Positions 28,993-38,966 of a stretch of DNA of 64,000 nt are shown here, in pieces (position 1 is the first letter of the stretch; every line of letters begins with the position of its first letter). A program made the translations under genes and the position numbers. The notes under the pieces are model-generated. The model ran no database searches and was not told the origin of the DNA. It worked only from the letters and a program-made list of their open reading frames with translations. Origin of the DNA: Mayfieldus sp038040285 (GTDB taxonomy: Bacteria; Actinomycetota; Thermoleophilia; Solirubrobacterales; 70-9); contig JBBPIN010000010.1 in assembly GCA_038040285.1 (NCBI GenBank), positions 1 through 64,000 of the forward strand. Direction: 5' to 3'.

Positions 28993-29132
28993 GCGGAGGC
29001 GAGTCTAGGACCACGTCCACCACAAGGGCTGAGCGAGCCGCTGCAGCCCGATCCGGGTCCGTTGCTACCCTGCCGATGTAGGCACTGTGCCTGCGCGTCC
29101 CGTTCCTCTATCTGTCGAGGCAAACGCGCCCT

Positions 29133-30581
29133 TTGACCGCTACTGAGCGGCTGCATCTAGAACGCGAGGGTCCCCGCGACGAGTGCGGCGTCTTCGGCGT
29201 ATACGCGCCCGGACGCGACGTCGCCCGCCTCGCCTACTTCGGCCTCTTTGCGCTCCAGCATCGCGGCCAGGAGTCGGCCGGGATCGCCACATGCGAGGGC
29301 GGCCACATCACCACCCTTCGCGACGCCGGATTGGTCTCGCAGGTCTTCAACGAGGACAAGCTGCGGGCGCTGGAAGGCGACATGGCGATCGGCCACGTTC
29401 GCTACTCGACCACCGGCGGCGGATCGTGGGAGAACGCGCAGCCGGTCTGGCGCGATGACGGGCGCGAGCTGGCACTCGCCCACAACGGCAACCTGACCAA
29501 CGCGGTCGAGCTCTACAACGAGCTGCGCAAGGCCGGCATCGAGTTCCGCGGCACCTCCGACTCGGAGATCATGGCCGCGCTTCTGTCCTCCAACGAGGGG
29601 CGCTTCATCGAGGACGCGGTTGCCGACGTGGTACCTCGCTTGGAGGGCGCGTACTCGACCGTGGTGATGACCAAGCATGCGATCGTCGCCTTCCGCGACC
29701 CCTACGGGGTGCGTCCGCTGTCGCTCGGCCGACTCGGCGACCGCTACGTGGTCGCCTCCGAGAGCTGCGCCTTCGACATCATCGGCGCCGAGCTGCTGCG
29801 TGAGGTACACCCGGGGGAGATGGTCTCGCTCAGCGAGCGCGGCTTGGAGGTTCGCCAGGTCGTCCGATCCGACCGTCCCGCCTTCTGCGTGTTCGAGCAG
29901 ATCTACTTCTCGCGGCCCGACTCGCGGCTGGAGGGAGGCGTGCTGCAGCAGGTGCGCGGCAAGATGGGTGAGATCCTCTGGCGCGAGGCGCCGGTCGAGG
30001 CCGACCTCGTGATCTCGGTCCCCGACTCCGGCCACCCGGCCGCCAACGGCTTCGCCCGCGCCTCCGGGATCCCTCAGGACGACGGCCTGATCAAGAACCG
30101 CTACGTCCAGCGCACTTTCATCCAGCCCGGCCAGGAGCTGCGCAAACACGGGCTGCGGATGAAGTTCAACCCGCTGCCGGAGATCGTCGAAGGCAAGCGC
30201 CTCGTTGTCGTCGACGACTCGATCGTGCGCGGCAACACCACCCGGCAGATCGTCGGCATGCTGCGCGACGCCGGCGCCCTGGAGATCCATCTGCGCATCT
30301 CGGCGCCCCCGATCCGCCACCCCTGCCACTACGGGATCGACATGTCGACGCGCGAGGAGATGATCGCCCACGGGCGAACCATCGACGAGGTCGCCGAGGA
30401 GCTCGGCGCCGACTCGCTCGCCTACCTGTCGATGGAGGGCGTCTACGAGGCGGTGGGCAGCGGGCCGGAGGCCCACTGCGACGCCTGCTTCACCGGCCGT
30501 TACCCGCTCGGCGGCGACCCCGACTCCGCGAACGGCAAGTTCGCCCTCGAGGAGATCGAGGTCGTCCCGGCCAGCCGCTAA
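29133..30581 (+). CDS. purF: Amidophosphoribosyltransferase
   Basis: Catalyses the first committed step of purine synthesis. The 482-aa protein starts at TTG 29133 with a short leader before the nucleophile Cys at residue 18 (DECGVFGVYAPG), which is normally exposed by leader removal. The glutaminase domain has FALQHRGQESAGI and HNGNLTNA; the transferase domain has RLVVVDDSIVRGNTTRQIV, and the C-terminal CDACFTGRYPL Cys pair fits the iron-sulfur (Bacillus-type) class. purN follows after 4 nt. purM, which is often next to purF, is absent here. Confidence 0.97.
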   Translation: MTATERLHLEREGPRDECGVFGVYAPGRDVARLAYFGLFALQHRGQESAGIATCEGGHITTLRDAGLVSQVFNEDKLRALEGDMAIGHVRYSTTGGGSWENAQPVWRDDGRELALAHNGNLTNAVELYNELRKAGIEFRGTSDSEIMAALLSSNEGRFIEDAVADVVPRLEGAYSTVVMTKHAIVAFRDPYGVRPLSLGRLGDRYVVASESCAFDIIGAELLREVHPGEMVSLSERGLEVRQVVRSDRPAFCVFEQIYFSRPDSRLEGGVLQQVRGKMGEILWREAPVEADLVISVPDSGHPAANGFARASGIPQDDGLIKNRYVQRTFIQPGQELRKHGLRMKFNPLPEIVEGKRLVVVDDSIVRGNTTRQIVGMLRDAGALEIHLRISAPPIRHPCHYGIDMSTREEMIAHGRTIDEVAEELGADSLAYLSMEGVYEAVGSGPEAHCDACFTGRYPLGGDPDSANGKFALEEIEVVPASR

Positions 30582-30585
30582 CCGC

Positions 30586-31196
30586 GTGGCGGACTTCAAG
30601 CTCTGCGTGCTCGCCTCGGGCTCCGGCACCAACCTGCAGGCGATCATCGACCAGCTCCACGGCAACGACGGGATCGAAGTCGCCGGAGTCGCCTCCGACA
30701 AGGCCGACGCGATGGCCTTGCGGCGGGCCGGCGAAGCGGGAATCGAGACCGCGGTCTTTGCCCGCGACGAGCACCCCAGCCGCGAGGCTCGCGACGGGGC
30801 GATCGCGGATTGGATCGAGGCGCGAGGCGCCGATCTGGTCGTCCTGGCCGGCTACATGCAGCTGCTCTCCCCCTCCTTCGTCGCCCGCTTCCCGAACCGG
30901 ATCGTCAACGTGCACCCCGCGCTGCTGCCTTCCTTCCCGGGGCTGGACGCGGTCGGCCAGGCGCTCGAGCACGGCGTCAGGATCACCGGCGTCACCGTCC
31001 ACTTCGTCGACGACGGGGTCGACTCGGGGCCGATCATCGTCCAGCGACCGGTGCCGATCCCGCCCGACCGCGACCGGGCGGCGCTGGAGGAGACGATCCA
31101 CGCGACCGAGCACGCCCTCTATCCGGAGGCGATCAAACTGATAGCCCAGGGCAGGGTTAGGATCGACCCCTCCAATCCACGCATTGTGTTGAGCGA

Positions 31197-31200
<4 letters not shown>
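30586..31200 (+). CDS. purN: GAR transformylase (folate-dependent)
   Basis: Transfers a formyl group from 10-formyl-tetrahydrofolate to GAR. The 204-aa protein has CVLASGSGTNLQAIID, LVVLAGYMQLLSP, the catalytic Asn-His block IVNVHPALLPSFPG and the essential Asp in VTVHFVDDGVDSGPIIVQ. It starts at GTG 30586. Its stop overlaps purH by 4 nt. Confidence 0.96.
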
Positions 31201-32849
<1,649 letters not shown>

Positions 32850-32862
32850 CGCACCGAGTCGA

Positions 32863-32935
32863 TGGGCCCCCTGGGACTCGAACCCAGTCTGCCGGCTTAA
32901 AAGGCCGGACGTCTAACCCGTTGACTTAGAGGCCC
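32863..32935 (-). tRNA. tRNA-Lys (anticodon UUU)
   Basis: On the minus strand, GGGCCTC pairs with GGGGGCC plus a discriminator A; the anticodon arm is CCGGC-CTTTTAA-GCCGG, which gives UUU, and the T arm is CTGGG-TTCGAGT-CCCAG. It is 73 nt without an encoded CCA. The 73-nt length and all four arms fit. Confidence 0.93.
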
Positions 32936-33019
32936 GCCGCGATAGTAACCGCGCTTAGCACTGGTCCCAACGCTCGAAATAGAGTCAACTCCTTCGAACC
33001 CACGAAAGAAAGGCCAGGC

Positions 33020-33313
33020 ATGGCTTACGCGATCGTCCATCACTTCCCCAGCGGCACGCAGGAGCAGTACGAGAACTCGCTAGGGGCCGTTCACCCCGAC
33101 GGCGGGGAGTCGCTGCCCGAGGGGCAGACGCTGCACATCGCGGGCGCGACCGACGACGGCGGTTGGGTCATCGTCGCGGTTCACGAAGACAAGGGATCGT
33201 GGGAGCGCTTTCGCGATGACGTGCTTGGCCCCGGGCTCCAAGGGGTAGAGGGCGGATTGCAGGGCCCGCCCGAAGAGACGGGCTTCGAGGTCCACAAGCA
33301 GCAGACTGCCTAA
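33020..33313 (+). CDS. Small conserved-type protein, possible dimeric barrel fold
   Basis: A 97-aa protein starting MAYAIVHHFPSGTQEQYENS and continuing HIAGATDDGGWVIVAVHEDK, a strand-helix-strand pattern like the ABM/EthD dimeric alpha-beta barrels. I cannot name the family with confidence. ATG 33020 is preceded by GAAAGAAAGG as a ribosome site. It stands alone between the tRNA-Lys gene and the convergent thiSG gene. Confidence 0.65.
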   Translation: MAYAIVHHFPSGTQEQYENSLGAVHPDGGESLPEGQTLHIAGATDDGGWVIVAVHEDKGSWERFRDDVLGPGLQGVEGGLQGPPEETGFEVHKQQTA

Positions 33314-33318
33314 GCGCC

Positions 33319-34293
33319 CTAGGAGAGCTCCGCCAGCCCCTCCTCGGGGGTCGAGGCCTCCGCGTGCAGCTTGCGCGGGATGCGGCCGGCCTGGCGGGCC
33401 GCGTAGCCGGCCTCGACCGCGCGGCGCATCGCGACCGCCATCGTCACCGGGTCCTCGGCGCGGGCGACCGAGCTCGCCAGCAGCACGCCGTCGCAGCCCA
33501 GCTCCATCGCCAGCGCCGCGTCGGAGGCGGTGCCGATGCCGGCGTCGAGGATCACCGGCACGCTGGACCCCTCGACGATGATCGAGATGTTGTAGGGGTT
33601 GCGGATCCCAGCTCCCGACCCAATCGGCGAGCCGAGTGGCATTACCGCGGCGCAGCCGGCCTCCTCGAGGCGACGGGCGAGGATCGGGTCGTCGTTGGTG
33701 TAGGGCAGCACGGTGAAGCCTTCGTCGACCAGGGTCTCGGCGGCGTCGACAAGCTCGACCGCGTCGGGGAACAGCGTCCGATCGTCGCCGATCACCTCCA
33801 GCTTGATCCAATCGGTGCCGAAAGCCTCGCGGGCCAGATGCGCCGTGCGAACCGCGTCACGAGCCGTGTAGCAACCGGCCGTGTTGGGCAGAGTGAACAC
33901 GCCGAGCCGCTGCACGACCTCCAGCACCGAGCCTGTGGCCTCCGGGTCGACGCGGCGCAGCGCGACGGTGACGATCTCGGCCCCCGAGGCGGCGATCGCC
34001 TGCTCGGTGTCGTCAAGCGAGCGAAAGCCCCCGGTGCCGACGATCAGGCGAGAGGTCAGCTCGCGGTCGGCGATCCGCCAACCCTGGTCCGCTCCACCCT
34101 GGATCGCCGCCAGCACCTCCACGCTCTCGCCCTCGCTGAGCTGGCGGCCCCACTCGCCGCGCGGCACCACCTCGCCTCCAACCGCGACCGCAAACCCGCG
34201 CGCCTTGGGGTCGCCGCCCGCCTCGAGCACGGCGTCGGCGACCGTCGCGCCATCGCCCAGCTCGCGCGGCTCGCCGTTCAGCTCGACCCTCAT
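33319..34293 (-). CDS. thiSG: Fused sulfur carrier ThiS and thiazole synthase ThiG
   Basis: A 324-aa fusion. Residues 1-67 are a ThiS ubiquitin-like carrier ending in VEVLAAIQGG; the ThiG TIM barrel follows at once (DQGWRIADRELTSRLIVGTG). The barrel keeps the Schiff-base Lys near residue 164 (DWIKLEVIGDD), PYTNDDPILARRLEEAGC and VILDAGIGTASDAALAMELG. The Gly-Gly that normally forms the free thiocarboxylate end of ThiS is internal, so either the chain is cut after GG or sulfur transfer works differently. Such bifunctional proteins are known. The gene overlaps thiO by 4 nt and shares its TPP-riboswitch leader. Confidence 0.93.
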   Translation of the reverse strand: MRVELNGEPRELGDGATVADAVLEAGGDPKARGFAVAVGGEVVPRGEWGRQLSEGESVEVLAAIQGGADQGWRIADRELTSRLIVGTGGFRSLDDTEQAIAASGAEIVTVALRRVDPEATGSVLEVVQRLGVFTLPNTAGCYTARDAVRTAHLAREAFGTDWIKLEVIGDDRTLFPDAVELVDAAETLVDEGFTVLPYTNDDPILARRLEEAGCAAVMPLGSPIGSGAGIRNPYNISIIVEGSSVPVILDAGIGTASDAALAMELGCDGVLLASSVARAEDPVTMAVAMRRAVEAGYAARQAGRIPRKLHAEASTPEEGLAELS

Positions 34294-35396
34294 GCGGGCA
34301 CCTCGGCGCCGACCAGGGCATCGGCGACACGCTCGGCGGTCAGGGGCGCCAGCAGGACGCCGTTGCGGTAGTGGCCGGTCGCAAGCAGCAAGCCCTCCAG
34401 GGCCCCAGGGCCGATCAACGGCAGGTTGTCGGGCGTCCCCGGCCGCAGGCCGGCGGCCGCCTCGAGCAGCTCCAGCTCCGCGATCTCGGGCAGCAGCCGA
34501 TACGCCTCGCGCAGCAGCTCGTGCATCCCGCCCGCGGTCACCGTGGTGTCAAAGCCTCGTTCCTCCACCGTCGCTCCGACGATCAAGCGGCCGTCGTCGC
34601 GCGGAACCACGTAGACACGCTCGGACGCGACGATCCGCTCGCAGACGGGTTCGTCGGCTGATCCGCGCAGGGTGAGGATCTGGCCCTTGACCGGTCGTAC
34701 CTGCGGGCGGGCATGCGGCGGCAGCCAATCCGACTCCCCGGCCCAGCAGCCGTTGGCGAGCACGACGTGGCTCGCCAGCACCTCCTCGCCCGCCTCGGTG
34801 CGGACACCTTCGATCCGCCCGCCCTCAATCACCGCCTCGTTTACCGCCGCGCCGCTCCGCACCTCGGCGCCCTCGCGCTCCAGCGCCGCGAGCAGCGCCG
34901 CGCAAAGGGCGCGTGGATCGATGGCGCCTTCGTTGGGCGCATGGACGCCGGCCGTAATCGACGGTGCCAGCCCGGGCTCGAGGGCACGGCAGTGGCGCGG
35001 TGTGAGCCAATCCGCCTCGAGGCCGAGCGAACGCTGAAGCTCGTGGCGGCGGCGCAACTGCGCGGACTCGTCACGGTCGAGCGCCACGTGCAGCGCGCCG
35101 CGGCGGTCGTAGCCGGTCTCCGAGCCGCTCAGCTCTTCCAGCTCGGTGACGAAGCCCGGGTAGCGCTCGGCCGCAGCCAGCGTCAGCTCCAGCAGCCGAT
35201 GCTCGCCGAAGGTCAGCTCACCGATCGGGGCCAGCATCCCGGCGGCGACACCGCTGGCCCCCGCAGCAGGAGTGCGGCGGTCGAGAACGACCACGTCCAG
35301 GCCGCGCTGCGCAGCGCGCCAGGCGCAGGTCAGCCCGATCACGCCGGCGCCGACGATGATCGCGTCGAAGCTTCGCTTTTCGGTCGCTGCTGGCAC
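34290..35396 (-). CDS. thiO: Glycine oxidase ThiO
   Basis: FAD enzyme that oxidises glycine to the imine used by ThiG. The 368-aa protein has the dinucleotide fold AIIVGAGVIGLTCAWRAAQR and the conserved blocks ANGCWAGESDWLP, LRPGTPDNLPLIG and LLLATGHYRNGVLLAPLTAE, as in the DAO family and ThiO. It starts at GTG 35396 with a GAGGA site 8-9 nt upstream. The TPP riboswitch lies about 30 nt before the start, so thiO-thiSG is probably off when thiamine pyrophosphate is plentiful. Confidence 0.93.
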   Translation of the reverse strand: MPAATEKRSFDAIIVGAGVIGLTCAWRAAQRGLDVVVLDRRTPAAGASGVAAGMLAPIGELTFGEHRLLELTLAAAERYPGFVTELEELSGSETGYDRRGALHVALDRDESAQLRRRHELQRSLGLEADWLTPRHCRALEPGLAPSITAGVHAPNEGAIDPRALCAALLAALEREGAEVRSGAAVNEAVIEGGRIEGVRTEAGEEVLASHVVLANGCWAGESDWLPPHARPQVRPVKGQILTLRGSADEPVCERIVASERVYVVPRDDGRLIVGATVEERGFDTTVTAGGMHELLREAYRLLPEIAELELLEAAAGLRPGTPDNLPLIGPGALEGLLLATGHYRNGVLLAPLTAERVADALVGAEVPA

Positions 35397-35423
35397 TCGG
35401 TCCTCGGTCCGGAGCCCTCGCGC

Positions 35424-35516
35424 CCATTCCCTACACCGGCATTACCCGGATCAGGTTCAGACGGTCGGCGGCGCCTTAGCCGCCCTCTCAGCCCTTGGCT
35501 TGAGGGCTCCCGTTGT
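35424..35516 (-). promoter_or_regulatory. TPP riboswitch
   Basis: Read on the minus strand, the leader has GGGAGCCC, then GGGCTGAGAGGG (the CUGAGA pyrimidine-binding element), then GACCGTCTGAACCTGATCCG and GGGTAATGCCGGTGTAGGGA, which are the conserved thi-box segments in the right order. It precedes thiO by about 30 nt. No clear terminator is visible between it and the start, so control may be at ribosome access. Confidence 0.93.
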
Positions 35517-35603
35517 CCAACGATCGTACTCCTCCACCCATTGCCCCCGCGGGCGGGCGATAATCGTGCCTGTGCCCGGTCGACTACAACCCGCCGCTAG
35601 CCC

Positions 35604-36284
35604 ATGAGCCTCGCCACCCCCGACGCCGCCGGCCCCCTGCGCCGCGAACGCCTGCGCACCGCGCGCCTCTACTTCGTCTGCGACGCGCGGCCCCATGGCG
35701 AGGACCCTGAGGCGATGGTGCGGGCAGCGCTCAACGGAGGCGTCGACATCGTGCAGCTGCGCGAGAAGGAGCTGGACAAGCGCGCGATCGAGGTCGCCGG
35801 GGCCACCTTCCGGCGCCTTTGCGACACCTACAGCGCCCTGTTCATCGTCAACGACGATCCCGCCCTGGCGATTTCGTGCCGGGCCGACGGGGTGCATCTG
35901 GGACAGGACGACCTGGCCGTCGCCGATGCCCGGGCGGCGCTCGGTGCGGACGTTCTGATCGGGCTCTCCACCCACTCGCGCGAGCAGATCGACGGCGCCG
36001 CGGGCGCCGACTACGTCAGCGTCGGCCCGGTCTGGGAGACGCCGACCAAGGAGGGACGCCCGGCGGTCGGCCTGGAGCTGGTCCGCTACGCGGCCCAGCA
36101 TGCGCCGCTGCCCTTCTACGCGATCGGCGGCATCGACCCGTCGAACGCGGCGCAGGTGGTCGGCGCGGGGGCGCGGCGGCTCTGCGTGGTGCGGGCGATC
36201 CGCGACGCCGACGATCCTGCGGCTGCGGCGGACCTGCTGCGGCGGACGTTTGCGGGGATCGGCGACGAGGCCCCCGGTGGCTAG
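35604..36284 (+). CDS. thiE: Thiamine-phosphate synthase
   Basis: Joins the pyrimidine and thiazole parts of thiamine. The 226-aa TIM-barrel protein has LYFVCDARPHGED, VDIVQLREKELDKRAIE, LFIVNDDPALAISCRADG with GVHLGQDDLAV, and GADYVSVGPVWETPTKEGR, typical of ThiE. ATG 35604 diverges from thiO; I see no second thi box on this strand. The next gene overlaps its end. Confidence 0.95.
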   Translation: MSLATPDAAGPLRRERLRTARLYFVCDARPHGEDPEAMVRAALNGGVDIVQLREKELDKRAIEVAGATFRRLCDTYSALFIVNDDPALAISCRADGVHLGQDDLAVADARAALGADVLIGLSTHSREQIDGAAGADYVSVGPVWETPTKEGRPAVGLELVRYAAQHAPLPFYAIGGIDPSNAAQVVGAGARRLCVVRAIRDADDPAAAADLLRRTFAGIGDEAPGG

Positions 36285-36786
36285 CCGCGAGCGCAAGCGC
36301 GCCGAGCGGCAGAAGCGCAAGGCGCGAAGCGGCTCCTCCATCGAACGCGGCTACGCGAAGGCCGAGCAGCGCAACCGCGAGGTGCGCGAGGCCCTCGAGC
36401 CGCTGCACGAGGACGAGCGTCCGCTCGTGGTCACGATCGGCGCCGTGATCTCGGCGCTGATCGTGATCTCGATCCTGATCGGCTACGCGAGTGGAGTGAA
36501 GGTGAACGGCAGCCGACCGGCGCTCGTGCAGGCGCTCTCCCCTGCGTTTCTGATGGGGGTCATGTCGTGGGGAATGTGGCGAGCGCGCTACTGGGCCGTG
36601 CTCGGCTTTCAGACGATCCTGCTGTTCCTGATCTTCGCCGCGGCCTTCGGGCTCGCCCTGGGGGCGGCGTCGGCGGCGCAGATCTTCGCCGACCTCGCCC
36701 TGCTCGCCATCGCAGGCACCTTCTTCTACTTCATGATCAAGGCGATGGCGCGGATCCAGATGCCGCACCGCCTCCCGAGGGACTGA
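36277..36786 (+). CDS. Four-helix membrane protein of unknown function
   Basis: A 169-aa protein with a strongly basic N-terminus (SRERKRAERQKRKARSG) and about four hydrophobic segments: VVTIGAVISALIVISILIGYA, ALSPAFLMGVMSWGMWRA, FQTILLFLIFAAAFGLALGA and IFADLALLAIAGTFFYFMI. I do not recognise the family. The GTG at 36277 overlaps the thiE end by 8 nt, which gives a positional link to thiamine genes but no function. Confidence 0.75.
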   Translation: MASRERKRAERQKRKARSGSSIERGYAKAEQRNREVREALEPLHEDERPLVVTIGAVISALIVISILIGYASGVKVNGSRPALVQALSPAFLMGVMSWGMWRARYWAVLGFQTILLFLIFAAAFGLALGAASAAQIFADLALLAIAGTFFYFMIKAMARIQMPHRLPRD

Positions 36787-36876
36787 GCCGCGTCCTAGCG
36801 TCGTATAGGCTCGGCCGGTGAGCGCGAGGCTCATAAAGAGAGCTTGGCCTTGGGCCGAGCGCGAACCTACTTTGTG

Positions 36877-38244
36877 ATGGCCGACGCGTACGACGTGATC
36901 GTTATCGGCGGTGGACCGGGCGGCTACGTGGCCGCCATCCGCGCCGCTCAGCTGGGTCAGAAGACAGCCGTCGTCGAGAAGGACAAGCCAGGCGGGCGCT
37001 GCCTGAACTACGCCTGTATCCCGGCGAAGACGATGTTGCACACGGCGGAGGTCTTCGACCACGCCCGCAACGGCGCCGAGCTGGGTGTCGTGGCCGCGGA
37101 CGCGAGCCTCGACTGGGGTGCGCTGGGCGAGCGCCGCACAAAGGTCTCCGAGACGCTGGCCGGCGGCGTGAAGATGCTCTGGGACAAGAACAAGATCGAG
37201 ATGATCGCGGGCGAGGGCTCGCTGACCGCAGACGGCAACGTCAAGGTGGGGCGCAAGACCTACGAGGCGGGCGCGGTCGTCCTCGCCACCGGCTCGGTGG
37301 CGATGCCCATCCCCGGGGTCGAGTTCGGCGGCCGCGTCGTCGAGACCTGGGGCGCCTGGTCGCTGCCCGACCAGCCGGCCAAGATCGCGGTGGTCGGAGC
37401 CGGCGCCTCGGGCGCCGAGATCGCCTCCGCCTACGTTCGCTTCGGCAGCGAGGTGACGCTGATCGAGATGCTCGACCGGATCCTCCCCGCCGAGGACAAG
37501 GACATGGCGCGGGTCGTGGAGCGCCACTTCAAGAAGCAGGGCGTCACGATCTCCACCGGCACCCCTGTGGAGAAGGTCGAGGCCGGAAGCGACTCGGTGA
37601 AGGTCGGCTTCGGCGACCAGACGATCGAGGTCGACTATCTGTGCATCGCCGGCGGCCGCGCACCGGACACCGAGGTGCTCGGCCTCTCCGACGCCGGGAT
37701 AAAGACCGGCGACGGTGGGCGGATCGAGATCGACGAGTACCAGCGGACCACGAACGAGAAGGTCTACGCGATCGGAGACCTCGTGCGCGGCCCCGCGCTC
37801 GCCCACAAGGCATCGGAGGAGGGGGTCGTCGCGGTGGAGCGGATCGCCGGCGCCGAGACGCACCCGGTCGACGTCAACCTCGTCGCGGGAGCGACCTTTT
37901 GCGAGCCGCAGGTGGCGAGCGTCGGCCTCACCGAAGCGCAAGCGAAAGACACCGGCAAGGAGATCAAGGTCGGCAAGTTCAAGCTCGGCGGCGCCGGGGC
38001 GTCGGTCGTCTACGACGATCGCGAGGGCCTGGTCAAGCTCATCGCCGACTCGGAGTACGGCGAGATCCTCGGCGCGCACGTGGTCGGCAACCGCGCCTGC
38101 GACATGATCGCCGAGTTGGTCGACACGATGGCCCTCGAGGGCGGCTACCAGGAGCTGGCGCGGATAGTCCACCCCCATCCGACGATGTCCGAGGCGGTCC
38201 TCGACGCAGCCCGCGCCGTGGACGGCTGGGCGATCCACGCGTAG
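36877..38244 (+). CDS. lpdA: Dihydrolipoamide dehydrogenase (E3)
   Basis: Flavin enzyme that reoxidises lipoamide in oxo-acid dehydrogenase complexes. The 455-aa protein has DVIVIGGGPGGYVAAIRAAQ for FAD, the redox pair GGRCLNYACIPAKTML (C-x4-C), the NAD fold KIAVVGAGASGAEIASAY, and the C-terminal active-site HPHPTMSEAVLDAAR. ATG 36877 is chosen; an in-frame start 33 nt upstream is possible. It is the only E3 in the window and may serve both E1/E2 sets that follow. The DsbA-like gene overlaps its stop. Confidence 0.93.
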   Translation: MADAYDVIVIGGGPGGYVAAIRAAQLGQKTAVVEKDKPGGRCLNYACIPAKTMLHTAEVFDHARNGAELGVVAADASLDWGALGERRTKVSETLAGGVKMLWDKNKIEMIAGEGSLTADGNVKVGRKTYEAGAVVLATGSVAMPIPGVEFGGRVVETWGAWSLPDQPAKIAVVGAGASGAEIASAYVRFGSEVTLIEMLDRILPAEDKDMARVVERHFKKQGVTISTGTPVEKVEAGSDSVKVGFGDQTIEVDYLCIAGGRAPDTEVLGLSDAGIKTGDGGRIEIDEYQRTTNEKVYAIGDLVRGPALAHKASEEGVVAVERIAGAETHPVDVNLVAGATFCEPQVASVGLTEAQAKDTGKEIKVGKFKLGGAGASVVYDDREGLVKLIADSEYGEILGAHVVGNRACDMIAELVDTMALEGGYQELARIVHPHPTMSEAVLDAARAVDGWAIHA

Positions 38245-38903
38245 TGCCGGAAACCCCGCCGGCCCCGGACGAATCCGAGCAAGCTCGGATCACCGGTCGC
38301 CTTCGGCTCCCTGGGAGGAGCCGGCGGGCATTGTTCTACTTCGACCTCGGCTCGCCCTACGCCTATCTCGCCGCCGAGCGGGTCAACGGGCTGTTCGCCG
38401 AGAATGGTCTCGAGGCTCCCGAGTGGCAGCCGATCCTGCTGGGCGGGCTGTTCAAGCGCTTCGGCCGAGGGTCATGGGCCGAGACGCCGGAGCGGCAGGC
38501 CGGAATCGCCGAAGTGGAGCGGCGTGCCGCCGACTACGACTTGCCCGCGATCCGCTGGCCCGAGCCGTTCCCCGGCAACACCCTGGCGGCGATGCGGGCG
38601 GCCACCTACGCGAAGCAGACCGGCCGCACCGTGGCCTTTGCCCTCGCCGCCTTCCGCCAGGCCTTCGCCGCCGGGCGGGACCTCAGCGAACCCGAGAACG
38701 TGCTGATCGCCGCGGCGGCCTGCGAGCTGCACCCGGCCGCGGTGCTGAAAGCGATCGAGACGACCGGGGTCAAGGACGCCCTGCGCGATGCGACCGAGGC
38801 CGCCGGAGATCTCGGGGTGCAGGGCGTGCCGAGCCTGGTGGTGGGCGACGAAGTCTTCTGGGGTGACGACCGCCTCGAGGATGCGATCGCCGCCGCTGCC
38901 TGA
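38244..38903 (+). CDS. DsbA/HCCA-isomerase-type thioredoxin-fold protein
   Basis: A 219-aa protein with the start of the family domain FYFDLGSPYAYLAAERVNGL and the end LGVQGVPSLVVGDEVFWGDD, the cis-Pro region of the fold. The CxxC redox pair of true DsbA is missing (SPY instead), so it is closer to 2-hydroxychromene-2-carboxylate isomerase-like proteins or glutathione-transferase kappa types. GTG 38244 shares one base with the lpdA stop. Its role beside E3 and E1/E2 genes is unknown. Confidence 0.82.
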   Translation: MPETPPAPDESEQARITGRLRLPGRSRRALFYFDLGSPYAYLAAERVNGLFAENGLEAPEWQPILLGGLFKRFGRGSWAETPERQAGIAEVERRAADYDLPAIRWPEPFPGNTLAAMRAATYAKQTGRTVAFALAAFRQAFAAGRDLSEPENVLIAAAACELHPAAVLKAIETTGVKDALRDATEAAGDLGVQGVPSLVVGDEVFWGDDRLEDAIAAAA

Positions 38904-38966
38904 CCTTCTCCCACTCGGGTTCCCGCACCGGCAGGCCCCTTAGCTAAGGTGGACCCGAGGACGGGA

